64,000 nucleotides of DNA from Entelurus aequoreus (GCF_033978785.1 NC_084738.1:61992179-62056178), one strand, 5' to 3'; positions 41,706 through 52,545 are shown, numbered from the stretch's first letter. Numbers and translations are program-made. The notes: generated from the sequence alone by a model not told the origin.

Positions 41706-42426
41706 TTAAGCATCGTTTTGGAGTTTAGAGTTAACAAAACTCAACAAAGTGTTGACTGGGAAACTTGCCAGTCCAAGTCTGGTGACATTCTTACCCCATT
41801 TTGGAACGGTACGTACTTGGAGGGACATCTGAGGAATTTCCTCATTGGAAACAGGACATCACACAAACAACTATAGGCACTAAACTGAAAGCGATTCGTG
41901 GAAAGTACAGACAAGCAGTCGACGCAGGTGGAAGAAGTGGTTATGGTAGAGTTGTTTTGCTGTACTTCGAACTATGCGAGCAGATCTGGGGTGGTTCTCC
42001 ATCAACTACATCCATTCAATTTGGAATAGAAACATCAAATATTGACACAAGCTCTCACAGGAGTTCAGATTCTCCATTCACCCTTGGCAGCCTGGTCACA
42101 GACAAAGATATGCCAAATGAGGTACAAGAGAAGCAAGATTCCAATAGGAGCAATCCCCAATCTTCTGTGGTGAAAGAGAGAAGAGCTCTACTTCAGGTAT
42201 GTGGGCGCTAACTTCATTGCTAGGAAGTAATATTGTTAAAAGGCAGATAGATGGGGCATCAAAACATTTTTATATGAACTGCACTGCAATTACAAAAGCT
42301 CTCAGATGACCACTTTCAACAATGTGGAATCATATTTTGCCCATTTGTTTTAATATTATCATTGACAACAGTGTGACAAAAATACTTGCTTTGGAATAAG
42401 AAGTCAAGATGGCAAGCATATAATAA

Positions 42427-43906
42427 AAGCCTACTGAAACCCACGACTACCGACCACACAGTCTGATAGTTTATATATCAATGATGAAATCTTAACCTTG
42501 CAACACATGCCAATACGGCCGGGTTAACTTATAAAGTGCAATTTTAAATTTCCCGCGAAACTTCCGGTTGAAAACGTCTATGTATGATGACGTATGCGCG
42601 TGACGTCAAGGGTTGAAGCGGAAGTATTCGGACGCCATTGTATCCCAATACAAGCAGCTCTGTTTTCATCGCAAAATTCCACAGTATTCTGGACATCTGT
42701 GTTGGTGAATCTTTTGCAATTTGTTCAATTAACAAAGGAGACTGCAAAGAAGAAAGCTGTAGGTGGGATCGGTGTATTAGCGGCTGGCTGCAGCAACACA
42801 ACCAGGAGGACTTTGAGTTGGATAGCAGACGCGCTACCGTGAGTACAGCTTTCTTCCAAACATGTGATCGCTTGCCCGTACGTGCGTGGCGCTATGTGCA
42901 TGTCACGTACGTAACTTTGGGGAAATATATGTTTCTTGCCGACTCTGATGGCGGCCGGGGTGTCGTCAAAAGCCACAACGCCCGCCGCCGCGCCGCTGTC
43001 CTCACCTTGACTTCCTCCGTCCCCGGGCCGCCGACAGTATTGATTATCGGGTGAAGTCCTTCGTCGCGCCGTCGATCGCTGGAACGCAGGTGAGCACGGG
43101 TCGTGATGAGCAGATGAGAGCTGGCGTAGGTGGATAGCTAATGTTTTTAGCATAGCTCTGTCGAGATCCTGTGGCTAAGTTAGCTTCAATGGCGTCGTTA
43201 GCAACAGCATTGCTAGGCTTCAGCAGGCGGTACAGCATTAACCGTGTGGTTACAGGTCCAGAGTTTGGTAGTATTGTTGATCTTCTGTCTATCCTTCCAG
43301 TCAGGGGCTTATTCATTTTGTTTTTATCTGCATTTAAGCACGATGCTATCACGTTAGCTCCGTAGCTAAAGTGCTTCGCCGATGTATTGTCGTGGAGATA
43401 AAAGTCACTGTGAATGTCCATTTCGCGTTCTCGACTCTCATTTTCAAGAGGATATAGTATCCGAGGTGGTTTAAAATACAAATCTGTGATCCACAATAGA
43501 AAAAGGAGAGAGTGTGGAATCCAATGAGCCAGCTTGTACCTAAGTTACAGTCAGAGCGAAAAAAGATATGTCCTGCACTGCCCTCTAATCCTTCACTCTC
43601 ACTTTCCTCATCCACAAATGTTTCATCCCGGCTCAAATTAATGGGGTAATCGTTGCTTTCTCGGTCCGAATCGCTCTCGCTGCTGGTGTAAACACTGTGG
43701 AAATGTGAGGAGCCCTTCAACCTGTGACGTCACGCTACTTCCGGTACAGGCAAAGCTTTTTTATCAGCGACCAAAACGTTATCGTCGATGTTCTCTACTA
43801 AATCCTTCCAGCAAAAATATGGCAATATCGCAAAATTATCAAGTATGACACATAGAATGGATCTGCTATCCCCGTTTAAATAAGAACATTTCATTTCAGT
43901 AGGCCT
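42427..43906 (-). mobile_element. TTAA-type (Kolobok-like) transposon, intronic, first of a tandem pair
   Basis: The ends are AAGCCTACTGAAA and TTTCAGTAGGCCT. The left flank is ATAA (degenerate TTAA); the right flank TTAA (43907-43910) is shared with the next copy. It has the same internal order as 40354-41705, with extra sequence after the THAP-like exon (GTGAGTACAGC, GTGCATGTCACGTACGTAAC). Confidence 0.9.
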
Positions 43907-43910
43907 TTAA

Positions 43911-45222
43911 AGGCCTACTGAAACCCACTACTACCGACCACGCAGTCTGATAGTTTATATATCAATGATGAAATCTTAACATTGCAACACATACCAATAA
44001 CTTATAAAGTGCAATTTTAAATTTCCCGCCACACTTCCGGTTGAAAAAGCCTTCTGAGGATGACGTATGCGCGTGACGTAGCCCGGGGAACAGAGGTATG
44101 CCTTCCCCATTGAATACAATACAAAAAAGCTCTGTTTTCATTTCATAATTCCACAGTATTCTGGACATCTGTGTTGGTGAATCTTTTGCAATTTGTTTAA
44201 TGAACAATGGAGGCTGCAAAGAAGAACGTTGTAGGTGGGATCAGTGTATAGCGGCTGGCTGTAGCAACACAACAAGGACTACTCACTTGGAAAGCAGACG
44301 CGCTAGCCGATGCTAGCCGCCCACCGGCCACCGCACGGATGATCGGGTGAAGTCCTTCGTCGCGCCGTCGATCGCTGGAACGCAGGTGAGCACGGGTGTT
44401 GATGAGCAGAGCAGATGAGGGCTGGCTGGCATAGGTGGAGCGCTAATGTTTTTATCATAGCTCTGTGAGGTCCGGTTGCTAAGTTGCTAAGTCAGCCTTA
44501 GCGTCGTTAGCAACAGCATTGTTAAGCTTTGCCAGGCTGAGATCTATTAACCGTGTAGTTACATGTACATGGTTTAATAGTATTGTTGATCTTCTGTCTA
44601 TCCTTCCAGTCAGGGATTTATTTATTTTGTTTCTATCTGCATTTGAGACAGATGCTATCACGTTAGCTCATGCTAAAGAGCGTCGTCGATGTATTGTCGT
44701 GGAGATAAAATGCACTGTGAATGTCCATTTCGCGTTCTCGACTCTCATTTTCAAGAGGATATAGTATCCGAGGTGGCTTAAAATACAAATCCGTGATCCA
44801 CAATAGAAAAAGGAGAGAGTGTGGAATCCAATGAGCCAGCTTGTACCTAAGTTACGGTCAGAGCGGAAAAAAATATGTATTTCACTGCATTCTAGTCCGT
44901 CACTCTAACATTCCTCATCCACAAATCTTTCATCCTCGCTCAAATTAATGGGGTAATTGTCGCTTTCTCGGTCCGAATAGCTCTAGCTGCGTTGAAAACA
45001 ATAGGAAAATATGAGGGAGTGAACAACTGACAACGTCACGCTACTTCCGGTAGGGGCAAAGTTTTTTTTTATCAGAGACCAAAAGTTGCAAACTTTATCG
45101 ACGTTGTTCTATACTAAATCCTTTCAGCAAAAATATGGCAATATCGCAAAATGATCAAGTATGACACATTGAATGGATCTGCTATCCTCGTTTAAATAAA
45201 AACATTTCATTTCAGTAGGCCT
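43911..45222 (-). mobile_element. TTAA-type (Kolobok-like) transposon, second of a tandem pair
   Basis: Starts AGGCCTACTGAAA immediately after the shared TTAA, ends TTTCAGTAGGCCT, and is flanked by TTAA at 45223-45226. The arms are diverged and its LINE-like ORF is broken (NHVHVTTRLIDLS at the 2A position). Its different interior shows it arrived independently rather than by duplication of its neighbour. Confidence 0.9.
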
Positions 45223-45770
45223 TTAAAGTTCAGCTGTTTTAGATGTATTTAAATAGGGTCGTATTAAAAATGCTTTGAGTACTTTCTTGTAATAAATAAT
45301 AGAGTTAAGTAAACTGCAGTTGCATAAAAATAAATAAAAAATTCTGTCAAAATTAAAATACCTTGAAGTGCTTTATTGACACACATTGTTTCCCGAAAAT
45401 GTTGAGGGCCATTTGACTTGTTATAAATAACATGTCACTATCTTACACCTGTGCTAAAGTGGGGTTATCCCAAATAATGTATTCATGATTGTTGAATGTA
45501 ATTTTGTAAAAATCATTATATTTTTTTTCACTAGGCAAAACTCAACAGCCACAAGCACAACAGACTAAAACGAAAACTTCCAATGGAGACAAAGTTGCTG
45601 ACTGCAGTAGAAGAACACGTCCAGATAAAGAGGAGACTTCTGGACATGATGGAGACATCAGAGAAGCAATCGTCTGACAATTTAGACAAACTAACCTCAA
45701 GTTACTAAGTCAAAATATTGACTTACTAAGTCATAATAATGACACTTAGTATCTCAGGTAACTAACTAAC

Positions 45771-45801
<31 letters not shown>

Positions 45802-46326
45802 AACTAGAACTGTTTTGTGTTTTGTTTGTACTTTACGGAAAAAATAGAGATATATATCGTATATCGCCATTCTGCAAATGGAGCGGAAAACACAACCAAA
45901 AATTGTAGACTTCTTTATTTCTCTAATATTTGTATTTATTATAAGATATTGTTATTTGGTTATTTTTTAATAAACAATGTGTTCAATGTAATCAGAGTTT
46001 GTAGTCTATTGCCCCCCCAGGCTGTGGTGGCAGCGATGAGGTGGAGACGTGATGGCGACAGGCCGAGTTACACTGTTCCATACACCCACCCACACCCTTC
46101 CCCGACCTGCCGCCTATCCCGGGCGACACCCCCTCCCACCACCTTAACTAACACATTTTCTGGGGGAAACACTGGCATTTAATGTTTTGGTGTCGTTTAC
46201 TGGCGTCATCTTACAGTCTACACCAGGGGTCCCCAAACTTTTTGACTCGGGGGCCGCATTGGGTTAAAACAATTTGGCCGGGGGCCGGGCTGCATGTATG
46301 TATGTATGTATGTATATATATATATA

Positions 46327-46851
46327 CACTACCGTTCAAAAGTTTGGGGTCACATTGAAATGTCCTTATTTTTGAAGGAAAAGCACTGTACTTTTCAATG
46401 AAGATAACTTTAAACCAGTCTTAACTTTAAAGAAATACACTCTATACATTGCTAATGTGGTAAATGACTATTCTAGCTGCAAATGTCTGGTTTTTGGTGC
46501 AACATCTACATAGGTGTATAGAGGCCCATTTCCAGCAACTATCACTCCAGTGTTCTAATGGTACAATGTGTTTGCTCATTGGCTCAGAAAGCTATTTGAT
46601 GATTACAAAACCCTTGTGCAATCATGTTCACACATCTGAAAACAGTTTAGCTCGTTACAGAAGCTACAAAACTTACCTTTCTTTGAGCAGATTGAGTTTC
46701 TGGAGCATCACATTTGTGGGGTCAATTAAACGCTCAAAATGGCCAGAAGAAGAGAACTTTCATCTGAAACTCGACAGTCTATTCTTGTTCTTAGAAATGA
46801 AGGCTATTCCACAAAATTGTTTGGGTGACCCCAAACTTTTGAACGGTAGTG
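46327..46851 (+). mobile_element. Tc1/mariner-type element, internally deleted
   Basis: The ends CACTACCGTTCAAAAGTTTG and CAAACTTTTGAACGGTAGTG are perfect inverted repeats with TA on both sides. They sit within the TA tract of the hAT MITE. Only the beginning of a transposase gene remains (46739-46828). Confidence 0.93.
46739..46828 (+). pseudogene. Tc1-like transposase N-terminal remnant
   Basis: The 29-codon frame reads MARRRELSSETRQSILVLRN and then EGYSTKLFG before TGA. This is the start of the first helix-turn-helix of Tc1 transposases (basic arm, then R-x-x-I-L-x-L-R-N-E-G-Y-S). It runs straight into the right terminal repeat, so the rest was deleted. Confidence 0.75.
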
Positions 46852-47165
46852 TATATATAGCGCACTTTCCGCGCGTGCGATGATGTCACGTTATCGATGA
46901 GAAAATGCATTTTTAGACAATATGATTTGCCTGAGCGGCTAGGAGACACCGTGAGTAGCAAGCGGTACAAAGTGGATAAGAAAAGTCAGAAAAAAATAAT
47001 ATATATATTTTTATTTTATTTTATTTTTTTTTTTTTTTATACTTCGGACTTCCAGCGGGCCTGATTTTGGACGTTGGCGGGCCGGATCCGGCCTGCGGGC
47101 CGTAGTTTGGGGACCCCTGGTCTACACGTATCTCTTATGTGTGACGACCATCTACTGGTCACACT

Positions 47166-47819
47166 TAGGGATGTCCGATAATGGCTTTTTGCCGATATCC
47201 GATATGCCGATATTGTCCAACTCTTTAATTACCGATACCGATATCAACCGATACCGATATCAACCGATATATACAGTCGTGGAATTAACACATTATTATG
47301 CCTAATTTGGACAACCAGGTATGGTGAAGATAAGGTACTTTTTAAAAAAATGAATCAAATAAAATAAGATAAATAAATTAAAAACATTTTCTTGAATAAA
47401 AAAGAAAGTAAAACAATATAAAAACAGTTACATAGAAACTAGTAATTAATGAAAATTTGTAAAATTAACTGTTAAAGGTTAGTATTATTAGTGGACCAGC
47501 AGCACGCACAATCATGTGTGCTTACGGACTGTATCCCTTGCAGACTGTATTGATATATATTGATATATAATGTAGGAACCAGAATATTAATAACAGAAAG
47601 AAACAACCCTTTTGTGTGAATGAGTGTAAATGGGGGAGGGAGGTTTTTTTGCTTGGTGCACTAATTGTAAGTGTATCTTGTGTTTTTTATGTGGATTTAA
47701 TTAAAAAAAACAACCCGATACTGATAATAAAAAAAACGATACCGATAATTTCCGATATTACATTTTAATGCATTTATCGGCCGATAATATCGGCAGACCG
47801 ATATTATCGGACATCTCTA
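47166..47819. mobile_element. hAT MITE (TAGGGATGTCCG family), complete
   Basis: The ends TAGGGATGTCCGATAATGGC and TATTATCGGACATCTCTA are flanked by perfect duplications GTCACACT (47158-47165 and 47820-47827). The interior is colinear with 27187-27796. Confidence 0.94.
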
Positions 47820-47981
47820 GTCACACTTATTACACCATGTACCAAATAAAATTGCTCCGAGGTCGGTAAGCACAACCAGAATTATTCCGTACATTAGGCG
47901 CACCAGGTTATAAGGTGCACTGTCGAGTTTTGAGAAAATGTAATACTTTTAAATGTGCCTTACAGTCCGAAAAATATGGTA

Positions 47982-49095
47982 AATAAGTTATACATTCAAT
48001 CTTTAGAAGCAAAAGTTTTCGGTACCGGTTTGAAAAAAAAATTAAAAAGATAGTCCAGTACAAAGATTGACAATGCACTTTGTGCCAGCATTGGGAATAT
48101 CTGGTGATAATATCGTGTTGCGAGTCAGTTAATGTGGTGATTGTGTGATGTAATGTTTTCCTAGAGTATCTTACAAAAAGTCAAGCACTATCTAGTAATA
48201 CTTCCCAAAAAAAACTAACCAATTTGGAGTGAGAAGAGAGCCGGGGACACAAGTGCACGTGAAGTGGCATCGAGAGCACATCTGTGGTCTTATTAGGAAT
48301 AATTTATAGGCTACGTTAGCGTCTGAGTGGCTCCACTGCAGACAACTTCATTGTGTGGCGCTAACGCTAAATGTCACGTCGTCTAATTAGATGACCTGAA
48401 TCAGCTGTCTATCCTGGAGTGGTTGCCATGGTGATGCTTCTCGGAGCGTGGCAGGGATTGATAAAGCTTCAGGACCACTTGTCTTTGTGCGGACAACTCT
48501 AAAATGCTGCTCGATGAAAGCACAGATTTTCCAATTTTTGTGGATTTTGTACTTCCTCTTGCCGTCTTAACTGTCGACGCCTCGCACTCCCTCTCTGCCC
48601 CCGACGTTGCGTAATCACGCTGGCCACCTGCTATTGTCAGCGCTGCGGGCCCGTGCGACACACTTGAGCATACATAATGCTGAGCTGGCGTTGCTAATTG
48701 CGGCCGTCTGTCTAACGAGCGCTAACGAGAAACCTCAGCATCTGCGACCCTCAACTCTGACCCTAATCCTACCTCAGCACACAGGGATGCCTTACCGATT
48801 AGTCACTCACCCTCAGATATTGACTTTTCTCTTGGAGGATTGATGAGTACTTTTACGCAAAAACATCAAAAACAGCCTGCTACTTGTTGCTAAACTCTTC
48901 TGCGGCGTTCGAGACCGATTTGGTGGCTTCTAGGCTTTGCTTCTGGGAAGAATGCCAAAGAAATGTAAAAAACAACCTAACTTTTTTCGACAATTCTAAC
49001 AACTAGCATGCTAAAAGTTAAGACAGTTGCTGGAATGCTAACTGCTAAAATTCTAAAGGTAGTACCTACTGTAGCAAAATAGGTACTGTACTACG
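47982..49095. other. Spacer, partly GC-rich, no gene established
   Basis: 48240-48830 is GC-richer than the surroundings, with frames on both strands (48401-48661 minus, 48607-48843 plus) that lack recognisable domains and splice context. It could hold conserved non-coding sequence, but nothing in it can be assigned. Confidence 0.4.
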
Positions 49096-49598
49096 TACAG
49101 TCGTAGTCAAAAGTTTACATACATTTGTAAATAACATAATGTCATGGCTGTCTTGAGTTTCCAATAATTTATGCAACTCTTATTTTTTTGTGATAGAGTG
49201 ATTGGAGCACATACTTGTTGGTCACAAAAAACATTCATGAAGTTTGGTTCTTTTATGAATTTATTATGGGTCTACTGAAAATGTGACCAAATCTGCTGGG
49301 TCAAAAGTATACATACAGCAATGTTAATATTTGGTTACATGTCCTTTGGCAAGTTTCACTGCAATAAGGCGCTTTTGGTAGCCATCCACAAGCTTCTGGT
49401 TGAATTTTTGACCACTTCTCTTGACAAAATTGGTGCAGTTCAGCTAAATTTCTTGGTTTTCTTGTTTCTTCTTCAGCATTGTCCACATGTTCTCAATGGG
49501 GTTTAAGTCAGGACTTTGGGAAGGCCATTCTAAAACCTTAATCCTAGCCTGATTTAGCCATTCCTTTACCACTTTTGACGTGTGTTTGGGGTCATTGT

Positions 49599-49698
49599 CA
49601 ATCAATCAATCAATCAATCAATGTTTACTTATATAGCTCTAAATCACAAGTGTCTCAAAGGGCTGCACAGCCACAACGACATCCTCGGTTCAGATCCC
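49599..49698 (-). mobile_element. 100-bp retroposon 3' end, (TCAA)n tail
   Basis: (AATC)n, then AATGTTTACTTATATAGCTC and TGTCTCAAAGGGCTGCACAG, ending CAGATCCCAG, sit between ATTGTC and GTCCTG of the Tc1 transposase, with a ~3-bp (GTC) redundancy. It is an extremely 5'-truncated copy of the 9831-14104 and 39344-39945 family. Confidence 0.88.
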
Positions 49699-50335
49699 AG
49701 GTCCTGTTGGAACACCCAACTGCGCCCAAGACCCAGCCTCCGGGCTGATGATTTTAGGTTGTCCTGAAGAATTTGGAGGTAATGCTCCTTTTTCATTTTA
49801 CCCGTTTACTCTCTGTAAAGCACCAGTTCCATTGGCAGCAAAACAGGCCCAGAGCATAATACTATCACCACCATGCTTGACGGTAGGAGTTGTGTTTCTG
49901 GGAATAAAGGCCTTTACCTTTTCTCCTCTAATCATATTGCTGGGTATTGTGGCCAAAAAGCAACATTTTTGTTTCGTCTGACCAGAGAAGTTTCCTCCAG
50001 AAGGTCTTGTCCATGTGATCAGCAGCAAACTTTAGACGAACCTTAAGGTGTCGCTTCTGGAGCAAGGGCTTCCTTCTTGCATGGTAGCCTCTCAGTCCAT
50101 GGCGATGCAAAACACGCTTGACTGTGGACACTGACACCTGTGTTCCAGCAGCTTCCAATTCATTGCAAACCTGCTTTTTGGTGGTTCTCGGTTGACTCTT
50201 GATCATCTTGACCAATTTTCTCTCAGCAGCAGGTGATAAGCTTGCGTTTTCTTCCGGATTGTGGCAGTTACAAAACTGTGCCATGAACTTTATACTTACG
50301 AACAATTGTCTGCACAGTTGCTCTTGGGAGCTTAA

Positions 50336-51636
50336 AGGCCTACTGAAATGAAATGTTCTTATTTAAACGGGGATAGCAGGTCCATTCTATGTGTCATACT
50401 TGATCATATCGCGATATTGCCATATTTTTGCTGAAAGGATTTAGTAGAGAACATCGACGATAAAGTTCGCAACTTTTGGTCGCTGATAAAAAAGCCTTGT
50501 CTGTACCGGAAGTAGCGTGACGTCACAGGTTGAAGAGCTCCTCACATCTGCACATTGTTTACACCAGCAGCGAGAGCGATTCGGACCGAGAAAGCGACGA
50601 TTACCCCATTAATTTGAGCGAGGATGAAAGATTTGTGGATAAGGAAAGTGAGAGTGAAGGATTAGAGTGCAGTGCAGGACGCCAGGGTGTATCTTTTTTC
50701 GCTCTGACCGTAACTTAGGTACAAGCTGGCTCATTGGATTCCACACTTTCTCCTTTTTCTATTGTGGATCACGGATTTGTATTTCAAACCACCTCGGATA
50801 CTATATCCTCTTGAAATTGAGAGTCGAGAACGCGAAATGGACATTCACAGTGACTTTTATCTCCACGAAAATACATCGGTGAAGCACTTTAGCTTCGGAG
50901 CTAACGTGATAGCATCGTGCTTAGCTGCGAATAGAAACAGAAGAAACATGCCCCTGACTGGAAGAATAGACAGAAGATCAACAATACTACTATTACTTCT
51001 ACTATCAGGAGACACCGAACCAAACACTGGACCTGTAACCACACGGTTAATGCTGTCCAGCCTGGCGAAGCCTAGCAATGCTGTTGCTAACGACGCCATT
51101 GAAGCTAACTTAGCTACGGGACCTCGACAGAGCTATGCTAAAAACATTAGCTCGCCACCTACGCCAGCCCTCATCTGCTCATCACGACCCGTGCTCACCT
51201 GCGTTCCAGCGATCGACGGCGCGACGAAGGACTTCACCCGGTCATCCGTGAGGTTGGCGGCTAGCATCGGATAGCGCGTATGCTATCCAACTCAAAGTCC
51301 TCCTGGTTGTGTTGCTGCAGCCAGCCGCTAATACACCGATCCCACCTACAGCTTTCTTCTTTGCTGTCTCCATTGTTCATTAAAAAAATCGCAAAAGACT
51401 CACCAACACAGATGTCCAGAACACCATTGTGTCCCAATACTTCTTTTCAATCCGTGACGTCACGCGCAAACGTCATCATACCGAGACCTTTTCAGCCGGA
51501 TATTTCCCGGGAAATTTAAAATTGCACTTTATAAGTTAACCCGGCCGTATTGGCATTTGTTGCAATGTTAAGATTTCATCATTGATATATAAACTATCAG
51601 ACTGCGTGGTCGGTAGTAGTGGGTTTCAGTAGGCCT
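50336..51636 (+). mobile_element. TTAA-type (Kolobok-like) transposon, best copy, in Tc1 transposase
   Basis: Perfect 13-bp ends AGGCCTACTGAAA and TTTCAGTAGGCCT are flanked by TTAA (50332-50335 and 51637-51640). The uninterrupted Tc1 sequence would contain a single TTAA, so target and duplication are certain. TTAA duplication with AGG termini fits Kolobok/T2-type rather than classic piggyBac (CCY ends). The left arm has CCGGAAGTAGCGTGACGTCA (ETS plus CRE-like), then the acidic/LINE-like ORF on plus. The right arm has the THAP-like remnant and a second TGACGTCA on the opposite strand. Confidence 0.93.
50530..51274 (+). pseudogene. Acidic N-terminus + LINE-like leader ORF in the TTAA element
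   Basis: The frame starts MKSSSHLHIVYTSSESDSDR and continues ESDDYPINLSEDERFVDKES to ECSAGR. A shift near 50680 leads to WITDLYFKPPRILYPLEIES, MDIHSDFYLHENTSVKHFSF, ANRNRRNMPLTGRIDRRSTI, LLLLLLSGDTEPNTGPVTTR and AKPSNAVANDAIEANLATG, ending TAG at 51272-51274. From WITDLYF to TTRLMLS it matches residues 29-126 of the L2-type LINE ORF at 34877. The LINE copy keeps NPGP; this one has NTGP. The acidic part is absent from the LINE. Role unknown. Confidence 0.85.
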
Positions 51637-52489
51637 TTAAGCTGCTTTGAAATGGCTCCAAGTGACTTTCCTGACTTGTTCAAGTCAATGATTAGTTTTT
51701 TCCGATCTGTGCTGAGTTCCATTGACGTTCCCATTGTCGCGTTTGTAACCGAGTCTAATGACTGCATCACATGAGCCCTGTTTAAATGGGCTCGGAGAAG
51801 TCAACAAGTGTCGTCAATCATAATCACTCACATGAAGTTAAGAGGCCATGCCATGAAGCCATAATTTGATTTGATTGTAACTTTTCTATATCACCAAAAT
51901 TGATAATGTATGTTGCTGTATGTATACTTTTGACCCAGCAGATTTGGTCACATGTTCAGTAGACCCATAATAAATTCATAAAAGAACCGAATTTCATGAA
52001 TGTTTTTTGTGACCAACAAGTATGTGCTCCAACCACTCTATCACAAAAAAATAAGAGTTGTAGAAATTATTGGAAACTCAAGATAGCCATGACATCATGT
52101 CCTTCACAAGTGTATGTAAACCTTTGACAACGACTGTAAATAAAGTCCTAACTAAAATATATATTTAATTTTTGGAGAAGCCACAGAAATGTACGTGTTA
52201 ACAGTACAAATAGTTAGCATACTGAGTGAGCATGCTACCATTGTACATATGTAGCAGGACCATAACCACTTGAGGTTACAACTTTTTGTCTTGAAAAATG
52301 ATAAATGTAATCTCTATTTGGGAATAAAACTACACATTCACTATGTAAGATCATGACCTTTATTATGTCCATAAAGTTACATCTTTAAAAAATATCCCTG
52401 AACATAAAATTTGTCAAAAAATAAATAAATAAATAAAATATATATATATCTAAACATACTCAAGATTTTTTGTCAAAAAAAATAAAAAT

Positions 52490-52491
<2 letters not shown>

Positions 52492-52541
<50 letters not shown>
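52492..52541 (+). repeat. (TA)n microsatellite
   Basis: About 24 uninterrupted AT units, preceded by a shorter TA tract at 52439-52449. Confidence 0.95.

Positions 52542-52544
<3 letters not shown>

Positions 52545-52545
<1 letters not shown>

Larger units (their letters stand above)
40290..45708 (+). pseudogene. Myb/SANT-like transposon protein, spliced, broken by insertion and frameshift
   Basis: The protein would be a sequence-specific DNA-binding partner of a transposase. Exon 1a (40290-40353) reads MAAHGKRELYMWTDREVELL and is cut by a TTAA element exactly at TTAA. It resumes at 41710 as SIVLEFRVNKTQQSVDWETC and then QSKSGDILTPF. After a frameshift near 41800 it continues ERYVLGGTSEEFPHWKQDI, TKLKAIRGKYRQAVDAGGRS and LLYFELCEQIWGGSP. 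It ends at a CAG/GTATGT donor (42198). A 3.3-kb intron with two TTAA elements follows. The last exon (45535-45708) starts after CACTAG, in phase, and reads KLNSHKHNRLKRKLPMETKL ending LTSSY. Conserved tryptophans mark the SANT-like fold. Confidence 0.8.
40037..46174 (+). mobile_element. DNA transposon with Myb/SANT-like gene, split by three TTAA elements
   Basis: The imperfect ends CAGGGTTTCCCGCAG and CTGGGGGAAACACTG enclose a spliced gene with a SANT-like domain. No convincing target duplication is visible, so hAT versus Harbinger type is left open. Removing the TTAA insertions (40354-41705, 42427-43906, 43911-45222) leaves about 2 kb. Subterminal CCCGGGCGACACCCCCTCCC at the right is a family signature. 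Confidence 0.65.
46224..47119. mobile_element. hAT MITE (CAGGGGTCCCCAAAC ends) with nested Tc1 fragment
   Basis: The ends CAGGGGTCCCCAAACTTTTT and AGTTTGGGGACCCCTG are flanked by perfect 8-bp duplications GTCTACAC (46216-46223 and 47120-47127). GGGCCGCATTGGG and GGGCCGGATCCGGCCTGCGG are subterminal. It contains (TGTA)n/(TA)n tracts and the Tc1 element 46327-46851. Confidence 0.93.
46200..47979 (-). mobile_element. Reverse copy of the CCGTATTTTCC MITE, carrying two hAT insertions
   Basis: Segments 46200-46223, 47120-47165 and 47820-47979 join to give CATCTACTGGTCACACTTAT, TACACCATGTACCAA and GAATTATTCCGTACATTAGG, the reverse complement of 8830-8960. The right end is CCGAAAAATATGG at 47979, followed by TA. 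The left terminus is not present. Confidence 0.7.
49301..51734 (-). pseudogene. Tc1-like transposase, interrupted by two insertions and frameshifts
   Basis: The start is MGTSMELSTDRKKLIIDLNK then SGKSLGAISKQL (51734 to 51641). The frame then breaks at the TTAA insertion and resumes at 50331 with KLPRATVQTIVRKYKVHG. After a stop or shift the second helix-turn-helix and catalytic start follow (RTTKKQVCNELEAAGTQVSV, KTFWRKLLWSDETKMLLFGH with the first catalytic D). MLWACFAANGTGAL lies near the second. The C-terminal block TRKPRNLAELHQFCQEKWSK is seen at about 49470. Several frame changes make it inactive. Confidence 0.9.
49098..52136 (-). mobile_element. Tc1-like transposon with long inverted repeats, twice interrupted
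   Basis: The left end CAGTCGTAGTCAAAAGTTTA and right end TAAACCTTTGACAACGACTG have TA flanks (49096-49097 and 52137-52138). The inverted repeats extend about 200 bp each (CATGAATGTTTTTTGTGACC is visible in both). The transposase gene on the minus strand is broken by a retroposon fragment (49599-49698) and a TTAA element (50336-51636). Without these it is about 1.6 kb, normal for Tc1. Confidence 0.94.

Noticed and set aside
50336..51636. Classic piggyBac assignment for the AGGCCTACTGAAA family
   Set aside because: TTAA duplication fits, but termini start AGG instead of CCY and a THAP-like remnant is present, so Kolobok-like is preferred; not proven without a transposase.
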